A stretch of 64,000 nucleotides of DNA from Luteipulveratus mongoliensis (GCF_001190945.1 NZ_CP011112.1:5356911-5420910); one strand, 5' to 3'; shown: positions 26,261-34,959, counted from the first letter of the stretch. Made by a program: numbers and translations. The notes: a model not told the origin generated them from the letters alone.

Positions 26261-26944
26261 CTAGCGGGTCGCCGGCTCAACCGGCGGCTTGGTCAACCAG
26301 CGTTCGGGATGATCGAAGAGGGCCTGGACCTCGTTGACCAGGCGGGCGGCGTGCAAGCCGTCCGCAGCAGCGTGATTCAGCTGAACGGCGAGGGGCAGCA
26401 GCGTGCGGTCGCCGCGCTCGACGTACCGGCCAAGAGTGAGGATCGGCCGCAGGTGCCCCTCGCCGCCCTCGATGTTCAGGTTGAAGCCGGTGAACGATGT
26501 CCACGGGAGACTCGAGACGTCGAACGTGTTCTCCGGGAGACCGCCCTGCGGGAACAGCTCGATGGCGTCCCGGTAGCGCCCCGCGGTCTCGACCATCCGC
26601 GCGTGGAAGACCGCGAAGTCCGCGTCGTACTCCGCACAGACGCACGCGAACGTCTCCGTCGCCGCGTTGAAGGTCGTGAACGCCGGATGCAGCACGTCCC
26701 ACACGGCCGGCGACCCGTCCGCCGTACGGTCCAGGCGCAGCTCGTCGTGCCGGTTGATGACGGTCGCAAGCGTCCAGACATGAGCCGGGTACGTCGTACG
26801 CCCGCTGCCGCGCAACGCGGACCGGAGCGCGGTCGCGTCGAGCTCGACCGTCATCGAGTACGTGCACGGGTTCCGCTTCGTGTAGTGCTCGAAGTGGCCC
26901 CGGCGTGGCCAGGTCTCCAGGTCGAGGGGTCGCAAGGTGTTCAT
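26261..26944 (-). CDS. Type A chloramphenicol acetyltransferase family protein
   Basis: The 227-aa protein has the CAT trimer fold markers: HFEHYTKRNPCTYSMTVELD near the N-terminus, PWTSFTGFNLNIEG in the middle, and the catalytic LPLAVQLNHAAADGLHAARL (HxxxDG). Length equals the classic 215-230 aa. The family transfers acetyl from acetyl-CoA to chloramphenicol, but chromosomal members may have other acceptors. ATG at 26944 gives MNTLRPLDLETWPRRGHFEHY, the standard beginning. The last codons (PVEPATR, TAG) lie next to a repeat half-arm. It is divergent from the sigma factor gene with a 55-nt gap. Confidence 0.88.
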   Translation of the reverse strand: MNTLRPLDLETWPRRGHFEHYTKRNPCTYSMTVELDATALRSALRGSGRTTYPAHVWTLATVINRHDELRLDRTADGSPAVWDVLHPAFTTFNAATETFACVCAEYDADFAVFHARMVETAGRYRDAIELFPQGGLPENTFDVSSLPWTSFTGFNLNIEGGEGHLRPILTLGRYVERGDRTLLPLAVQLNHAAADGLHAARLVNEVQALFDHPERWLTKPPVEPATR

Positions 26945-26999
26945 CGGGCGAGTGTTCGCGCTGGCGGACCGCTCCCGCAACAGAATTGAGGGTGTGAGG

Positions 27000-27971
27000 A
27001 TGGACGGGATGACCAGCACCGTGGATGGCGCGCTGACGGCCGAGCAGCTCGAGACGCTGCGCGGGCCGCTGACGGGGTACTGCTACCGGATGCTCGGCGC
27101 GGCGGCGGACACCGATGACGCAGTGCAGGAGTCGATCGTGCGGGCGTACCGGCATCGCGACCGGTTCGACCCGACGCGCGCCCGGCTGAGCACCTGGGTC
27201 CACGCCATCGCCACCAACGTCTGCCTCGACCTGCTGCGCGCCGCCCCGAGGCGAGCGCTGCTCAGCGGACTCGACCCTGCACAGCCGGGCGACCCGCTCG
27301 GCGTACCCCTGCCCCCGGACCGCTGGGTCGAGCCGATGCCGAGTACGCGCGTGCTGGCGTCGGATCCGGCCGACCGGGTGGCTCAGCGCGAGACCGTGCG
27401 CCTCGCGTTCATTGCCGCGCTGCAGCAGCTCGCGCCCCGCCAGCGTGCGGCGCTGCTGCTCCGTGACGTCCTCGCGTTCAGCGCAGCCGAGACGGCCACG
27501 ATCCTCGAGACGACGGTGCCTGCGGTCAACAGCGCGCTGCAACGGGCGCGGGCCGTACTCGACGCCGAGCGACCGTCACCCGACGGCCTCACCGACCCGG
27601 ACGATCCGCAGCACCGTGAGCTGCTTCAGCGGTACGTCATCGCGTTTGAGTCGCACGACATCCCGGCGCTCACCGCGCTCCTTCGTGAGGACGCCGCCTC
27701 GACGATGCCGCCGTTCGCGTGGTGGCTCCGTGGTCGAGACGCGGTCACGGCGGCGATGGGTGCCGCGGACGCGTGTGCCGGCGATCGCCTGCTGCTGGTC
27801 GAGCTCAACGGCGGCCTCGGTCTGGCGCAGTACCGCCCGGCCGACGACGGCGTACTCGAGCCCTTCGCCTTGATCGAGGTCGAGGTACGCGGCAGCCTCA
27901 TCTCCCGTTGCACGACGTTCCTCGGGTCGGGTGCGCGATTCACGGAGTTCGGGCTGCCCGCACATCCGTGA
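27000..27971 (+). CDS. ECF-type RNA polymerase sigma factor with C-terminal SnoaL-like domain
   Basis: The 323-aa protein carries sigma region 2 (LTGYCYRMLGAAADTDDAVQESIVRAYRHRDRFDP...STWVHAIATNVCLDLLR) and region 4 (QLAPRQRAALLLRDVLAFSAAETATILETTVPAVNSALQRAR). An approximately 120-residue NTF2/SnoaL-like domain follows (LLQRYVIAFESHDIPALTALLREDAASTMPPF). This is the layout of the SigG/TIGR02960 group, in which the C-terminal domain replaces a separate anti-sigma factor. ATG at 27000 with GAGGG 7 nt upstream is chosen; an ATG at 27009 is also possible. The next gene encodes a DinB-fold enzyme. Confidence 0.88.
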   Translation: MDGMTSTVDGALTAEQLETLRGPLTGYCYRMLGAAADTDDAVQESIVRAYRHRDRFDPTRARLSTWVHAIATNVCLDLLRAAPRRALLSGLDPAQPGDPLGVPLPPDRWVEPMPSTRVLASDPADRVAQRETVRLAFIAALQQLAPRQRAALLLRDVLAFSAAETATILETTVPAVNSALQRARAVLDAERPSPDGLTDPDDPQHRELLQRYVIAFESHDIPALTALLREDAASTMPPFAWWLRGRDAVTAAMGAADACAGDRLLLVELNGGLGLAQYRPADDGVLEPFALIEVEVRGSLISRCTTFLGSGARFTEFGLPAHP

Positions 27972-28045
27972 CCTGACGAGCGATGAGTTCGGTGGCCCCG
28001 CGGCGTACCAGGAGTGACAGCTCCCACGCCGACAGAAGGACCACC

Positions 28046-28654
28046 ATGCCCGCCACTGATGAGACCACCGTGATCGACCAGACGCACGCCGAGAGGCGCC
28101 GCCTCGCTGACCTGCTCGCAGACCTGACCACTGACCAGTGGGCGGCCGACTCGCTGTGTGCCGGCTGGCGCGTACGAGAGGTCGTGGCTCACATGACCAT
28201 GCCGTTCCGGGCCGGCCGGCTCAGCTTCGTCGGCGGACTCGTCCGAGCGGGCTTCAACTTCAATCGGTACGCCGACCGCGCGGCTCGTGCGGACACTGCG
28301 CGGCTCAGCGATCGCGAGCTGCTCGCCTCATTGCAGGACAACGTCGAGCACGGCTGGCGGCCACCCGGCGGCGGGGCGGCCGGTGCGCTGAGCCACGACG
28401 TGATCCACGGGCTCGACATCACCGAGGCCCTCGGGCTGCCTGCCGTGCCACCCGAGCGGATCGCCCTCGTCCTGGCCAGCGCCGGCCCGAAGGCGCTCGC
28501 CTACTTCGGCACCGACCTAACCGGGCGGACCCTGCGCGCCACGGATGCCGACATCACGCTCGGCGAGGGGCCGGAGGTGAGCGACCTGCCGGCGAAGGAC
28601 CTGCTGTTGGCGGTCACCGGGCGGCGTCCGCTCCCCGACGTGGCGACGTCATGA
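28046..28654 (+). CDS. Maleylpyruvate isomerase-like/DinB-fold protein (mycothiol-dependent type)
   Basis: The 202-aa protein has the four-helix MDMPI_N pattern: ERRRLADLLADLTTDQWAADSLCAGWRVREVVAHMTMP, with a metal-binding histidine in VVAHM and a second pair in LSHDVIHGLDITEALG. The family uses Zn2+ and often mycothiol for isomerisation or thiol transfer. ATG at 28046 follows AGAAGGACCACC. It is downstream of the sigma factor and separated from the DHFR-like gene by a hairpin. Substrate unknown. Confidence 0.83.
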   Translation: MPATDETTVIDQTHAERRRLADLLADLTTDQWAADSLCAGWRVREVVAHMTMPFRAGRLSFVGGLVRAGFNFNRYADRAARADTARLSDRELLASLQDNVEHGWRPPGGGAAGALSHDVIHGLDITEALGLPAVPPERIALVLASAGPKALAYFGTDLTGRTLRATDADITLGEGPEVSDLPAKDLLLAVTGRRPLPDVATS

Positions 28655-28666
28655 CCTTCTTCGCCT

Positions 28667-28697
28667 TAGAGCCGCACCCAGCGCCGGAGCGGCTCTA
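28667..28697 (+). terminator. 9-bp hairpin terminator
   Basis: TAGAGCCGC (28667-28675) pairs with GCGGCTCTA (28689-28697) around a 13-nt loop, 12 nt after the DinB-fold gene stop and 55 nt before the next start. Confidence 0.65.
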
Positions 28698-28752
28698 TAC
28701 GTTGAGCGAGACGTGACGGCTCGCGTCATCCATTCTTGAAGGGAAGCAACCC

Positions 28753-29295
28753 ATGGCCTCACTGGTCCTCAAGATGTCCATCTCGCTCGACGGCTACGTC
28801 GCAGCAGCCGACGAGAGCGGCGACTGGATCGGCGCTGGGGGCTCCGACGACGCCATGGACTGGCTCGTCGAGACCCTGAGCGGCGCCAGCACACACCTCG
28901 TAGGGGCCACCAGCTATGGGCCGATGGCGGCCTTCTATCCCACCTCCACCGCGCCGTTCGCCAAGCCGATGAATGACATCCCCAAGGTGGTGTTCTCCAA
29001 CTCGCTCACGACCGCCGACTGGGCTGAGACGACGATCGTCTCTGGAGATCTGGCCAAGAACATCACGCGGCTCAAGCAGGAGCACTCCGACGGATACCTC
29101 CTCGCCCACGGAGGGGCGAAGTTCGCCCAGTCACTGGTCGCGACCGGGCTGATCGACGAGTACCGCCTTGCTGTCCACCCGGTCGTCCTGGGCACGGGCG
29201 AGCCGCTCTTCCGCGCACCGCTGACCCTCGAGCCGACGAGCACCACCGTCTTCAGTGGAGGCATCGTCGCCCACACCTTCGCCGCGAAGCCGTAG
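28753..29295 (+). CDS. Dihydrofolate reductase-like (RibD C-terminal domain) protein
   Basis: The 180-aa protein shows the RibD_C/DHFR-like fold: LVLKMSISLDGYVAAADESGDW at the N-terminus, HLVGATSYGPM, KVVFSNSL, and the NADPH-binding GYLLAHGGAKFAQSLVATGLIDEYRLAVHPVVLGTGEPLF. In actinobacteria such stand-alone proteins are YwjB/YyaP-like reductases of unknown substrate. The start ATG 28753 has GAAGGGAAGC upstream. Confidence 0.87.
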   Translation: MASLVLKMSISLDGYVAAADESGDWIGAGGSDDAMDWLVETLSGASTHLVGATSYGPMAAFYPTSTAPFAKPMNDIPKVVFSNSLTTADWAETTIVSGDLAKNITRLKQEHSDGYLLAHGGAKFAQSLVATGLIDEYRLAVHPVVLGTGEPLFRAPLTLEPTSTTVFSGGIVAHTFAAKP

Positions 29296-29337
29296 CAGCG
29301 CACGCCCGCGGTGCGGCCGGGGTGTGAGGATGGCGGG

Positions 29338-30660
29338 GTGAACGAGCCGCTGGACTTGATCGTGCGCGCTGACCGCGCGGTGATCGATGGTGCCGAGCGG
29401 GCGGCGGCAGTCGGCGTACGGGACGGCGAGATCGTCGCGATCGGAGAGGTCGATGCGCCGTGGACCGCCCCATCCGACGAACGGCTGGGCGAGGACGAGG
29501 TGCTGCTGCCTGGCATGGTCGACACCCACGTGCACGTCAACGATCCCGGTCGCACCGAGTGGGAGGGCTTCGAGACGGCGACGCGGGCGGCTCTCCGCGG
29601 AGGCGCGACGACCATCATCGACATGCCCCTCAACAGCCTGCCGCCCACCACCACCGTCGAGGCGCTCGATGCGAAAAGGGCTGCGGCACAAGGCAACTGC
29701 TTCGTCGACGTTGGTTTCTGGGGTGGCGCGATCCCGGGCAACCTCGACGACTTGCTGCCGCTCTACGACGAGGGTGTCTTCGGGTTCAAGTGCTTCCTCA
29801 TCGACTCCGGCGTACCCGAGTTCCCGCCCCTGAGCGCTGCCGAGCTCGACACCTATCTCCGCCGCACCGCCCTCCTCGGCGCGCTGCTGATCGTGCACGC
29901 CGAGGACGAGACGACGATCACTGAGGCTCACGGTCCGGCGTACGCCGACTTCGTCGCCTCCCGCCCTGATGCCTCCGAGGTGACCGCGATCGAGAGAGTC
30001 ATCGATGCCGTACGCCGGTCGGGCGGCCGAGCGCACATCCTGCACCTCTCGAGCGCGCAGGCTCTCCCGGCCATCCGTGCGGCGAAAGCTGAGGGGCTGC
30101 CGATCACGGTCGAGACCTGCCCGCACTACCTGACGTTCGCTGCCGAGACGATTCGTGACGAGTCGACGGCACACAAGTGCTGCCCGCCAATTCGCAGTGA
30201 GGCCAACCGTTCTCAGCTCTGGGAAGCGCTCGCGGATGGCACGATCGACTGCATCGTCAGCGACCACTCGCCTTGCACGGTCGACCTCAAGACGCCGGAC
30301 TTCGGGACCGCATGGGGTGGAGTCGCATCGGTGCAGCTCGCCCTGGCGGCGGTCTGGACGGAGGCCCGTCAACGCGGTCACTCGCTCGCTGCTGTGGCGC
30401 GCTGGATGAGCGAAAAGCCCTCTGCCCTGGTCGGACTCGCCAGCAAGGGCTCGATCGAAGTCGGCCGGAATGCGGACCTGGTCGCGTTCGCTCCGGACGA
30501 GACCATCACCGTCGACGCGGCGACACTCGAGCACAAGAACAAGCTCACCGCCTATCAGGACCTCACGCTGACCGGCGTCGCTCGACGGACCTGGCTGCGC
30601 GGCGTACCCGCCACCACCGAACGCCCGATCGGGCAGTTCCTGACGAGAGGCAAGCCATGA
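29338..30660 (+). CDS. allB: Allantoinase
   Basis: The 440-aa amidohydrolase opens the allantoin ring to allantoate. Metal ligands are visible in order: VDTHVHVNDPGRTEWEGFE, the carboxylated lysine in FGFKCFLIDSG, LIVHAEDE, AHILHLSSAQ and CIVSDHSPC. HVNDPGRTEWEGFETAT separates allantoinase from dihydroorotase and hydantoinase. GTG at 29338 is the start. Its stop overlaps the allE start (ATGA), so the two are coupled. The preceding urate block lies 5 kb upstream on the opposite strand. Confidence 0.94.
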   Translation: MNEPLDLIVRADRAVIDGAERAAAVGVRDGEIVAIGEVDAPWTAPSDERLGEDEVLLPGMVDTHVHVNDPGRTEWEGFETATRAALRGGATTIIDMPLNSLPPTTTVEALDAKRAAAQGNCFVDVGFWGGAIPGNLDDLLPLYDEGVFGFKCFLIDSGVPEFPPLSAAELDTYLRRTALLGALLIVHAEDETTITEAHGPAYADFVASRPDASEVTAIERVIDAVRRSGGRAHILHLSSAQALPAIRAAKAEGLPITVETCPHYLTFAAETIRDESTAHKCCPPIRSEANRSQLWEALADGTIDCIVSDHSPCTVDLKTPDFGTAWGGVASVQLALAAVWTEARQRGHSLAAVARWMSEKPSALVGLASKGSIEVGRNADLVAFAPDETITVDAATLEHKNKLTAYQDLTLTGVARRTWLRGVPATTERPIGQFLTRGKP

Positions 30661-31469
30661 GCCCGGACTACGTCGCCCGAGGTGGGCTGCCCGCTCAGAC
30701 CGAGCTGACGACCGACCGCGCAGTCTTCACGGAGGCGTACGCCGTGCTGCCGCGCCGGACGATGAGCGACATCACCACGAGCTTCCTCCCCCACTGGGAC
30801 AAGACGCGGCTCTGGGTGATCGCGCGGCCGCTGTCCGGCTTCGCAGAGACGTTCTCGCAGTACATCGTGGAGGTCTCCCCCGGCGGCGGAAGCGACCAGC
30901 CCGAGGACGAATCCGCTGCAGAGTCAGTGCTTTTCGTCGTTGACGGCGCACTCGACCTCTCCCTCAAGAGGGCGTCGCACGCTCTGACAGCGGGGTCGTA
31001 CGTCTTCCTCCCGCCGGGCGCGGACTGGACTCTGCACAACTCGTCCGACGCAACAGCCACGTTCCACTGGATCCGGAAGCGCTACCAGCAGGTCGACGGC
31101 GTCGAGGTGCCCGACGCGTTCGTGACGCACGAGCAGGATGTCGAAGCGATCGCGATGCCGGACACCGACGGCGCCTGGACCACAACGCGATTCGTCGAGA
31201 TCGCCGACCTCCGGCACGACATGCACGTCAACATCGTCACGTTCCAGCCCGGCGGCGCGATCCCGTTCCCGGAGACGCATGTGATGGAGCACGGGCTCTA
31301 CGTCCTGGAGGGCAAGGCTGTCTACCTGCTCAACAAGGACTGGGTCGAGGTACAGGAGGGCGACTTCATGTGGCTGCGCGCGTTCTGCCCCCAGGCCTGC
31401 TACGCCGGTGGACCGGGCCGCTTCCGATACCTGCTCTACAAAGACGTCAACCGCCACGCCCGCCTCTGA
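30657..31469 (+). CDS. allE: (S)-ureidoglycine aminohydrolase
   Basis: The 270-aa bicupin releases ammonia from (S)-ureidoglycine to give (S)-ureidoglycolate. The second cupin carries the Mn2+ ligands in PFPETHVMEHGLYVLEGKAVYLL (Glu, His, His) and the Gln in RAFCPQACYAGG. The N-terminal TMSDITTSFLPHWDKTRLWVIARP is also typical. ATG at 30657 overlaps the allB stop by 4 nt. The enzyme that makes its substrate, allantoate amidohydrolase, is not in this window. Confidence 0.93.
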   Translation: MSPDYVARGGLPAQTELTTDRAVFTEAYAVLPRRTMSDITTSFLPHWDKTRLWVIARPLSGFAETFSQYIVEVSPGGGSDQPEDESAAESVLFVVDGALDLSLKRASHALTAGSYVFLPPGADWTLHNSSDATATFHWIRKRYQQVDGVEVPDAFVTHEQDVEAIAMPDTDGAWTTTRFVEIADLRHDMHVNIVTFQPGGAIPFPETHVMEHGLYVLEGKAVYLLNKDWVEVQEGDFMWLRAFCPQACYAGGPGRFRYLLYKDVNRHARL

Positions 31470-31476
31470 ACCACCA

Positions 31477-31585
31477 CCGCCGGTCGAGTAGGCGAGCCCC
31501 CAGGGCGAGCCGTATCGAGACCAGGTGCGCGTGTGCCGGTGGTCTCGATACGGCTCGGCTAGCGCCTCGCCTACTCGACCGGCGG
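31477..31585. repeat. Two-armed inverted repeat, copy R4
   Basis: Starts CCGCCGGTCGAGTAGGCGAG and ends CCTACTCGACCGGCGG; the usual CCAGCG ends are replaced by CCGGCGG in both arms, a compensated change. It lies 7 nt after the allE stop. Confidence 0.82.
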
Positions 31586-31668
31586 TCGGTGAGATGGCTA
31601 CGGAGGCGGAGGGCAGGGGTACGCAACCGGTCGACGTACGCGAGCGCTGAGTCTCCCTCCCACACACC

Positions 31669-31751
31669 GGGTCTCGATACGGCTCGGCTACTTGGGTCGA
31701 GTAGGCGAGGAACGAGCCGTATCGAGACCCGCCTCGCCTACTCGACCAGCG
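31669..31751. repeat. Two-armed inverted repeat, copy R5 (shortened, internal order changed)
   Basis: This copy begins with the inner word GGGTCTCGATACGGCTCGG, contains GGGTCGAGTAGGCGAGGAACGAGCC, and ends GCCTACTCGACCAGCG. It is 12 nt from the stop of the convergent pheA gene. R4 and R5 together fill the 294-nt allE-pheA gap, which contains no gene. Confidence 0.75.
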
Positions 31752-31763
31752 ATGTGGCTGGAG

Positions 31764-32708
31764 TCAGGCGCGGAGGGAATGGAGCCAGGTGCGGGCATCC
31801 TCGAAGGCCTGATCCGTCGTCGTCCGCGTCGGCTCGACCGGCCGGCCGTCCGCGCGCCGGTAGGACCCGTGGAAGCGGATGTCAGCGCACACCCGCCGCA
31901 GACTCATCAGCGTCTCGCCGACCCGCTCGTCCGCGACGTGCCCCTCGAAGTCGATCGAGAAGCAGTACGCGCCCATTCCCGAGCCCGTCGGCCGCGACTC
32001 CAGCCGTGTCAGGTTGATCCCGCGCGCCGCGAACTGCTCCAGCAGCTCCATCAGACCACCGGGGTGGTTGTCGTGCTGGTAGAGCACGACCGTCGTCTTG
32101 TCGGATCCCGTCGGCGCCGGCACCGCACCCGGCCGCGACACCACGACGAACCGGGTGACGGCCGACGCGTTGTCACCGATGTCTTCGGCCAGCACCTCGA
32201 GCCCGAACACCTCGGCGGCCATCGGCGCGCAGACGGCAGCCTCGTACGGTGCCCGGTCGCCGGCCGCGAGCGCTTCAGCCGCCGCTGCGGTCGAGAGGGT
32301 CGGGACGTACGACGCGTCCGGGAGGTGCGCGGCCATCCAGCCGCGGACCTGGGGCCAGGCGTGGGAGTGCGAGCCGACGCCGCGGATGGCGGCACGCGTC
32401 GTACCGGATCTGGCGGCGAGCACGAAGGTGATCGGGACGAGGACCTCACCCTGGATGACCAACGGGTTGTCGGAGTTCAGCGCGTCCAGCGTGGCCGAGA
32501 CGCCGCCCTCGACGGAGTTCTCGATCGGGACCATCACGCGGTCGATCTCGCCGGAGCGGACCGCGTCGAGTCCGAGGGCCACCGTGCCGAAGGGCCGAGC
32601 GGCAGCAAGAGCGTCCTGATCCTCCGAGAGCCAGCTCGCCAGGGCCATCTGCGTAAACGTCCCCTGCGGTCCGAAATAGCCGTAGCGCAACGGTTCTGAG
32701 CGGTGCAT
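31764..32708 (-). CDS. pheA: Prephenate dehydratase
   Basis: The 314-aa cytosolic enzyme converts prephenate to phenylpyruvate in phenylalanine synthesis. The catalytic domain begins RYGYFGPQGTFTQMAL and has VMVPIENSVEGGVSATLDAL and the ALAAGDRAPYEAAVC region. VTRFVVVSRP contains the catalytic TRF. The C-terminal ACT domain reads KTTVVLYQHDNHPGGLMELLEQFAARGINLTRLESRPTGSGMGAYCFSIDFEGH, with the GALxxxL- and ESRP-type allosteric motifs. ATG at 32708 is taken; the frame is open to 32903 but that part is the divergent promoter region. Confidence 0.95.
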   Translation of the reverse strand: MHRSEPLRYGYFGPQGTFTQMALASWLSEDQDALAAARPFGTVALGLDAVRSGEIDRVMVPIENSVEGGVSATLDALNSDNPLVIQGEVLVPITFVLAARSGTTRAAIRGVGSHSHAWPQVRGWMAAHLPDASYVPTLSTAAAAEALAAGDRAPYEAAVCAPMAAEVFGLEVLAEDIGDNASAVTRFVVVSRPGAVPAPTGSDKTTVVLYQHDNHPGGLMELLEQFAARGINLTRLESRPTGSGMGAYCFSIDFEGHVADERVGETLMSLRRVCADIRFHGSYRRADGRPVEPTRTTTDQAFEDARTWLHSLRA

Positions 32709-32766
32709 GGGGGAAGTCACCCTCGGCAGATTAGGACAGCGCGCGCGCAGATGGGAGGAGCGTCTC

Positions 32767-32793
32767 ACCCCTGTAGCCCCGTGATACAGGGGT
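32767..32793. promoter_or_regulatory. 9-bp hairpin/dyad in the divergent pheA promoter region
   Basis: ACCCCTGTA (32767-32775) and TACAGGGGT (32785-32793) are perfect complements around a 9-nt loop. The site is 58 nt upstream of pheA and 30 nt upstream of the divergent membrane protein gene. It could be an operator or a leader hairpin; no attenuator peptide rich in Phe was found. Confidence 0.5.
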
Positions 32794-32823
32794 TTATCAG
32801 GTATGCACCCGTAATCTGGGCCG

Positions 32824-34959
32824 GTGACTCGCCGTTGGATCGTCCATACCGCGTTGGCGGTCGTGGCATTCGTCGTCGCGTCACTGGCCGTCTCAGCGCT
32901 CATGGCGCGACCCCATCACCGCAGCATCGGCCAGCCCGGACCGCTGGTGATCGTGGCCATGCCGACCATGACCTGGGACGACATCTCCCCCAAGGCGACG
33001 CCCGCCGTGTGGGCCCTCGCGCAAGAGGGTGCGGTCGGCAACATCGTCACCCGGGCGATCTCCGCGCACTCGTGCTCGATCCACGCCTGGCTGACCGTGT
33101 CGGCCGGTGCCCGAGCGACGCTCGGCAAGGGGCCAGGACAGACCGGTTCGGACCGCAAGATCGAGCCGTGCAACACGATCCCCAACCCGCAGAAGATCGG
33201 CCAGGGCGCCCGTTTCCCCGGCTGGAAGAAGTGGCGTACGGACTCACTGAAGCGGCCGATCCCCGCTGAGATCGGCCTGCTCGCCACCAGGCTGCGGGCG
33301 CAGGGCAGCTGCGTCGCCGCCGTCGGTAAGGGCGCGGCGATCGGTGCCGCCGACAACAGCGGCCTGGTCGCTCGCTACTCCCCGACGATCGAGACCGCGA
33401 ACTTCACCACCTGCCCGGTCAACTTGGTGTCCTTCGACAAGATCGACGACGACGCCCTCGGCACGCTGATGACCCGCCTCCCGGAGAAGACCACGCTCGT
33501 CGTCACCGGTCACGCGGACGACACCGACCAGGAGTCGCTGCGCGCCGTCATCGTCGCGGGTCCAGACACACCCAAAGGTCTGCTCCGCTCGCCCTCGACG
33601 CGGCAGCCCGGCCTCCTGCAGAACTCCGACCTCACGGCCCTCGCGCTGTCCCGCTCGGACGCGAACCCGTCCCTCCTGGACGGACGGCTGCCGGCGGTCC
33701 AGCCGAGTCCGAACGCCGACCACTCGATCGAGCAGGTCCGCGACGTCAACCAGGCACTGTTCGACGAGCACCGGGTCGTCAACCAGTTCTTCATCCGCTA
33801 CATCATCGCGGCGGGCTTCGCGCTCGCGGCGGGACTGGCGATGCTGTGGGTGCCTACGCTGCGGACCTGGGCACGACGATGGTTCGTCATCGTCGGTGCC
33901 GTCTGCGGTGCGGTGCCGGTGTCGACCTTCCTGGTGGGTCTGGTGCCGTGGTGGAACACCTCGCGTCCCGGCACCGTACTCAGCCTGAGCATCATCGCCA
34001 TCGCGTTCGGGCTCGGTGCGATCGCCGTGCTCGGACCGTGGAGACGGTGGGTGGCCGGGCCGGCGGTCTTCCTCGCGGCCCTGACCGCCAGCGTCATCGC
34101 CATCGACGTCACCCACGGCTCTCCGCTGCAGTTCACCTCGATCATGGGGCTGCAACCGGTGTTCGGCGGCCGCTACTACGGCATGGGCAACGTCGGCTAC
34201 GCGCTGTCGGCCAGCACCGCCATCCTCACGGCCTCACTGCTCGCCGGCCGTTGGATCCTGCGCGGCCAACGTCGTCTCGCCACCGCCACCATCGTGCTCA
34301 TCGGCATGACAGCGGTCGTCATCGACGGCTATCCATCGTGGGGCGCCGACGCCGGGGGGCCAGCGGCGCTGCTGCCGGCGTTCGCCTACCTCGCCCTCAA
34401 CGCGGCCGGACTCGCCGTCACCTGGAAACGGATCCTGTACGTCGGTGGGCTGACGGTCGTGGTCGTCGGCGGGTTGGGCTTCTTGGACTACCTGCGGCCG
34501 CCGGAGGTCCGTACGCACCTCGGTGACTTCATGGCCTCGCTCATCAACGACGGTCGCCTGACGTCGCTGCAGCGCAACGTCCGCGCGAACTGGACGATGC
34601 TCACGGGCGTCTGGATCAACATGTTCGTGCCGCTCTTGCTGCTGCTCGTGATCTATGTCCTCATCGCTCGCGACTCACGACTCGGTCGTCCGCTCGCGGC
34701 CGTCACCAGCCGGGTTCGCTATCTCGGCCATGGTCTTGCCGCGGTGGCGATCTGTTGGTTGCTCGGATTCTTGTCCAACGACTCGGGCACGGGGATCCCG
34801 CCGTGCGGCATGGTCGTGATCGCACCGCTGGTGGTCATGATCGCGGCGTCGTCAGGGCGCCTGACCCCGAAGGACGTCCCGCTTGAGGCTGCGTCGCGTC
34901 GTCGGGTGGACGCCCCGCACGCAGACGCACCTCCCGCCAAGCCAGCACCAGCAACGTGA
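32824..34959 (+). CDS. Large membrane protein with extracytoplasmic phosphatase-like domain, paralog 1
   Basis: The 711-aa protein (GTG 32824) has an N-terminal signal-anchor. An extracytoplasmic domain of about 280 residues follows (GPLVIVAMPTMTWDDISPKATPAVWALAQEGAVGN), which resembles the alkaline-phosphatase superfamily in outline. At least eight membrane helices come next. Conserved segments in the membrane part are FGGRYYGMGNVGYAL, DGYPSWGADAGGPAALL and LGFLSNDSGTGIPPCGM. A paralog lies at 38484-40553 with the same blocks. The family is widespread in actinobacteria and unnamed; neighbours are glycosyltransferases. The last 125 nt overlap the convergent GT87 gene. Confidence 0.75.
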   Translation: MTRRWIVHTALAVVAFVVASLAVSALMARPHHRSIGQPGPLVIVAMPTMTWDDISPKATPAVWALAQEGAVGNIVTRAISAHSCSIHAWLTVSAGARATLGKGPGQTGSDRKIEPCNTIPNPQKIGQGARFPGWKKWRTDSLKRPIPAEIGLLATRLRAQGSCVAAVGKGAAIGAADNSGLVARYSPTIETANFTTCPVNLVSFDKIDDDALGTLMTRLPEKTTLVVTGHADDTDQESLRAVIVAGPDTPKGLLRSPSTRQPGLLQNSDLTALALSRSDANPSLLDGRLPAVQPSPNADHSIEQVRDVNQALFDEHRVVNQFFIRYIIAAGFALAAGLAMLWVPTLRTWARRWFVIVGAVCGAVPVSTFLVGLVPWWNTSRPGTVLSLSIIAIAFGLGAIAVLGPWRRWVAGPAVFLAALTASVIAIDVTHGSPLQFTSIMGLQPVFGGRYYGMGNVGYALSASTAILTASLLAGRWILRGQRRLATATIVLIGMTAVVIDGYPSWGADAGGPAALLPAFAYLALNAAGLAVTWKRILYVGGLTVVVVGGLGFLDYLRPPEVRTHLGDFMASLINDGRLTSLQRNVRANWTMLTGVWINMFVPLLLLLVIYVLIARDSRLGRPLAAVTSRVRYLGHGLAAVAICWLLGFLSNDSGTGIPPCGMVVIAPLVVMIAASSGRLTPKDVPLEAASRRRVDAPHADAPPAKPAPAT

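Noticed and set aside
27716..28750. tRNA or rRNA genes in the window
   Set aside because: No cloverleaf-like sequences with CCA-type ends or rRNA signatures were noticed here or elsewhere, but this was by eye and small RNA genes could be missed.
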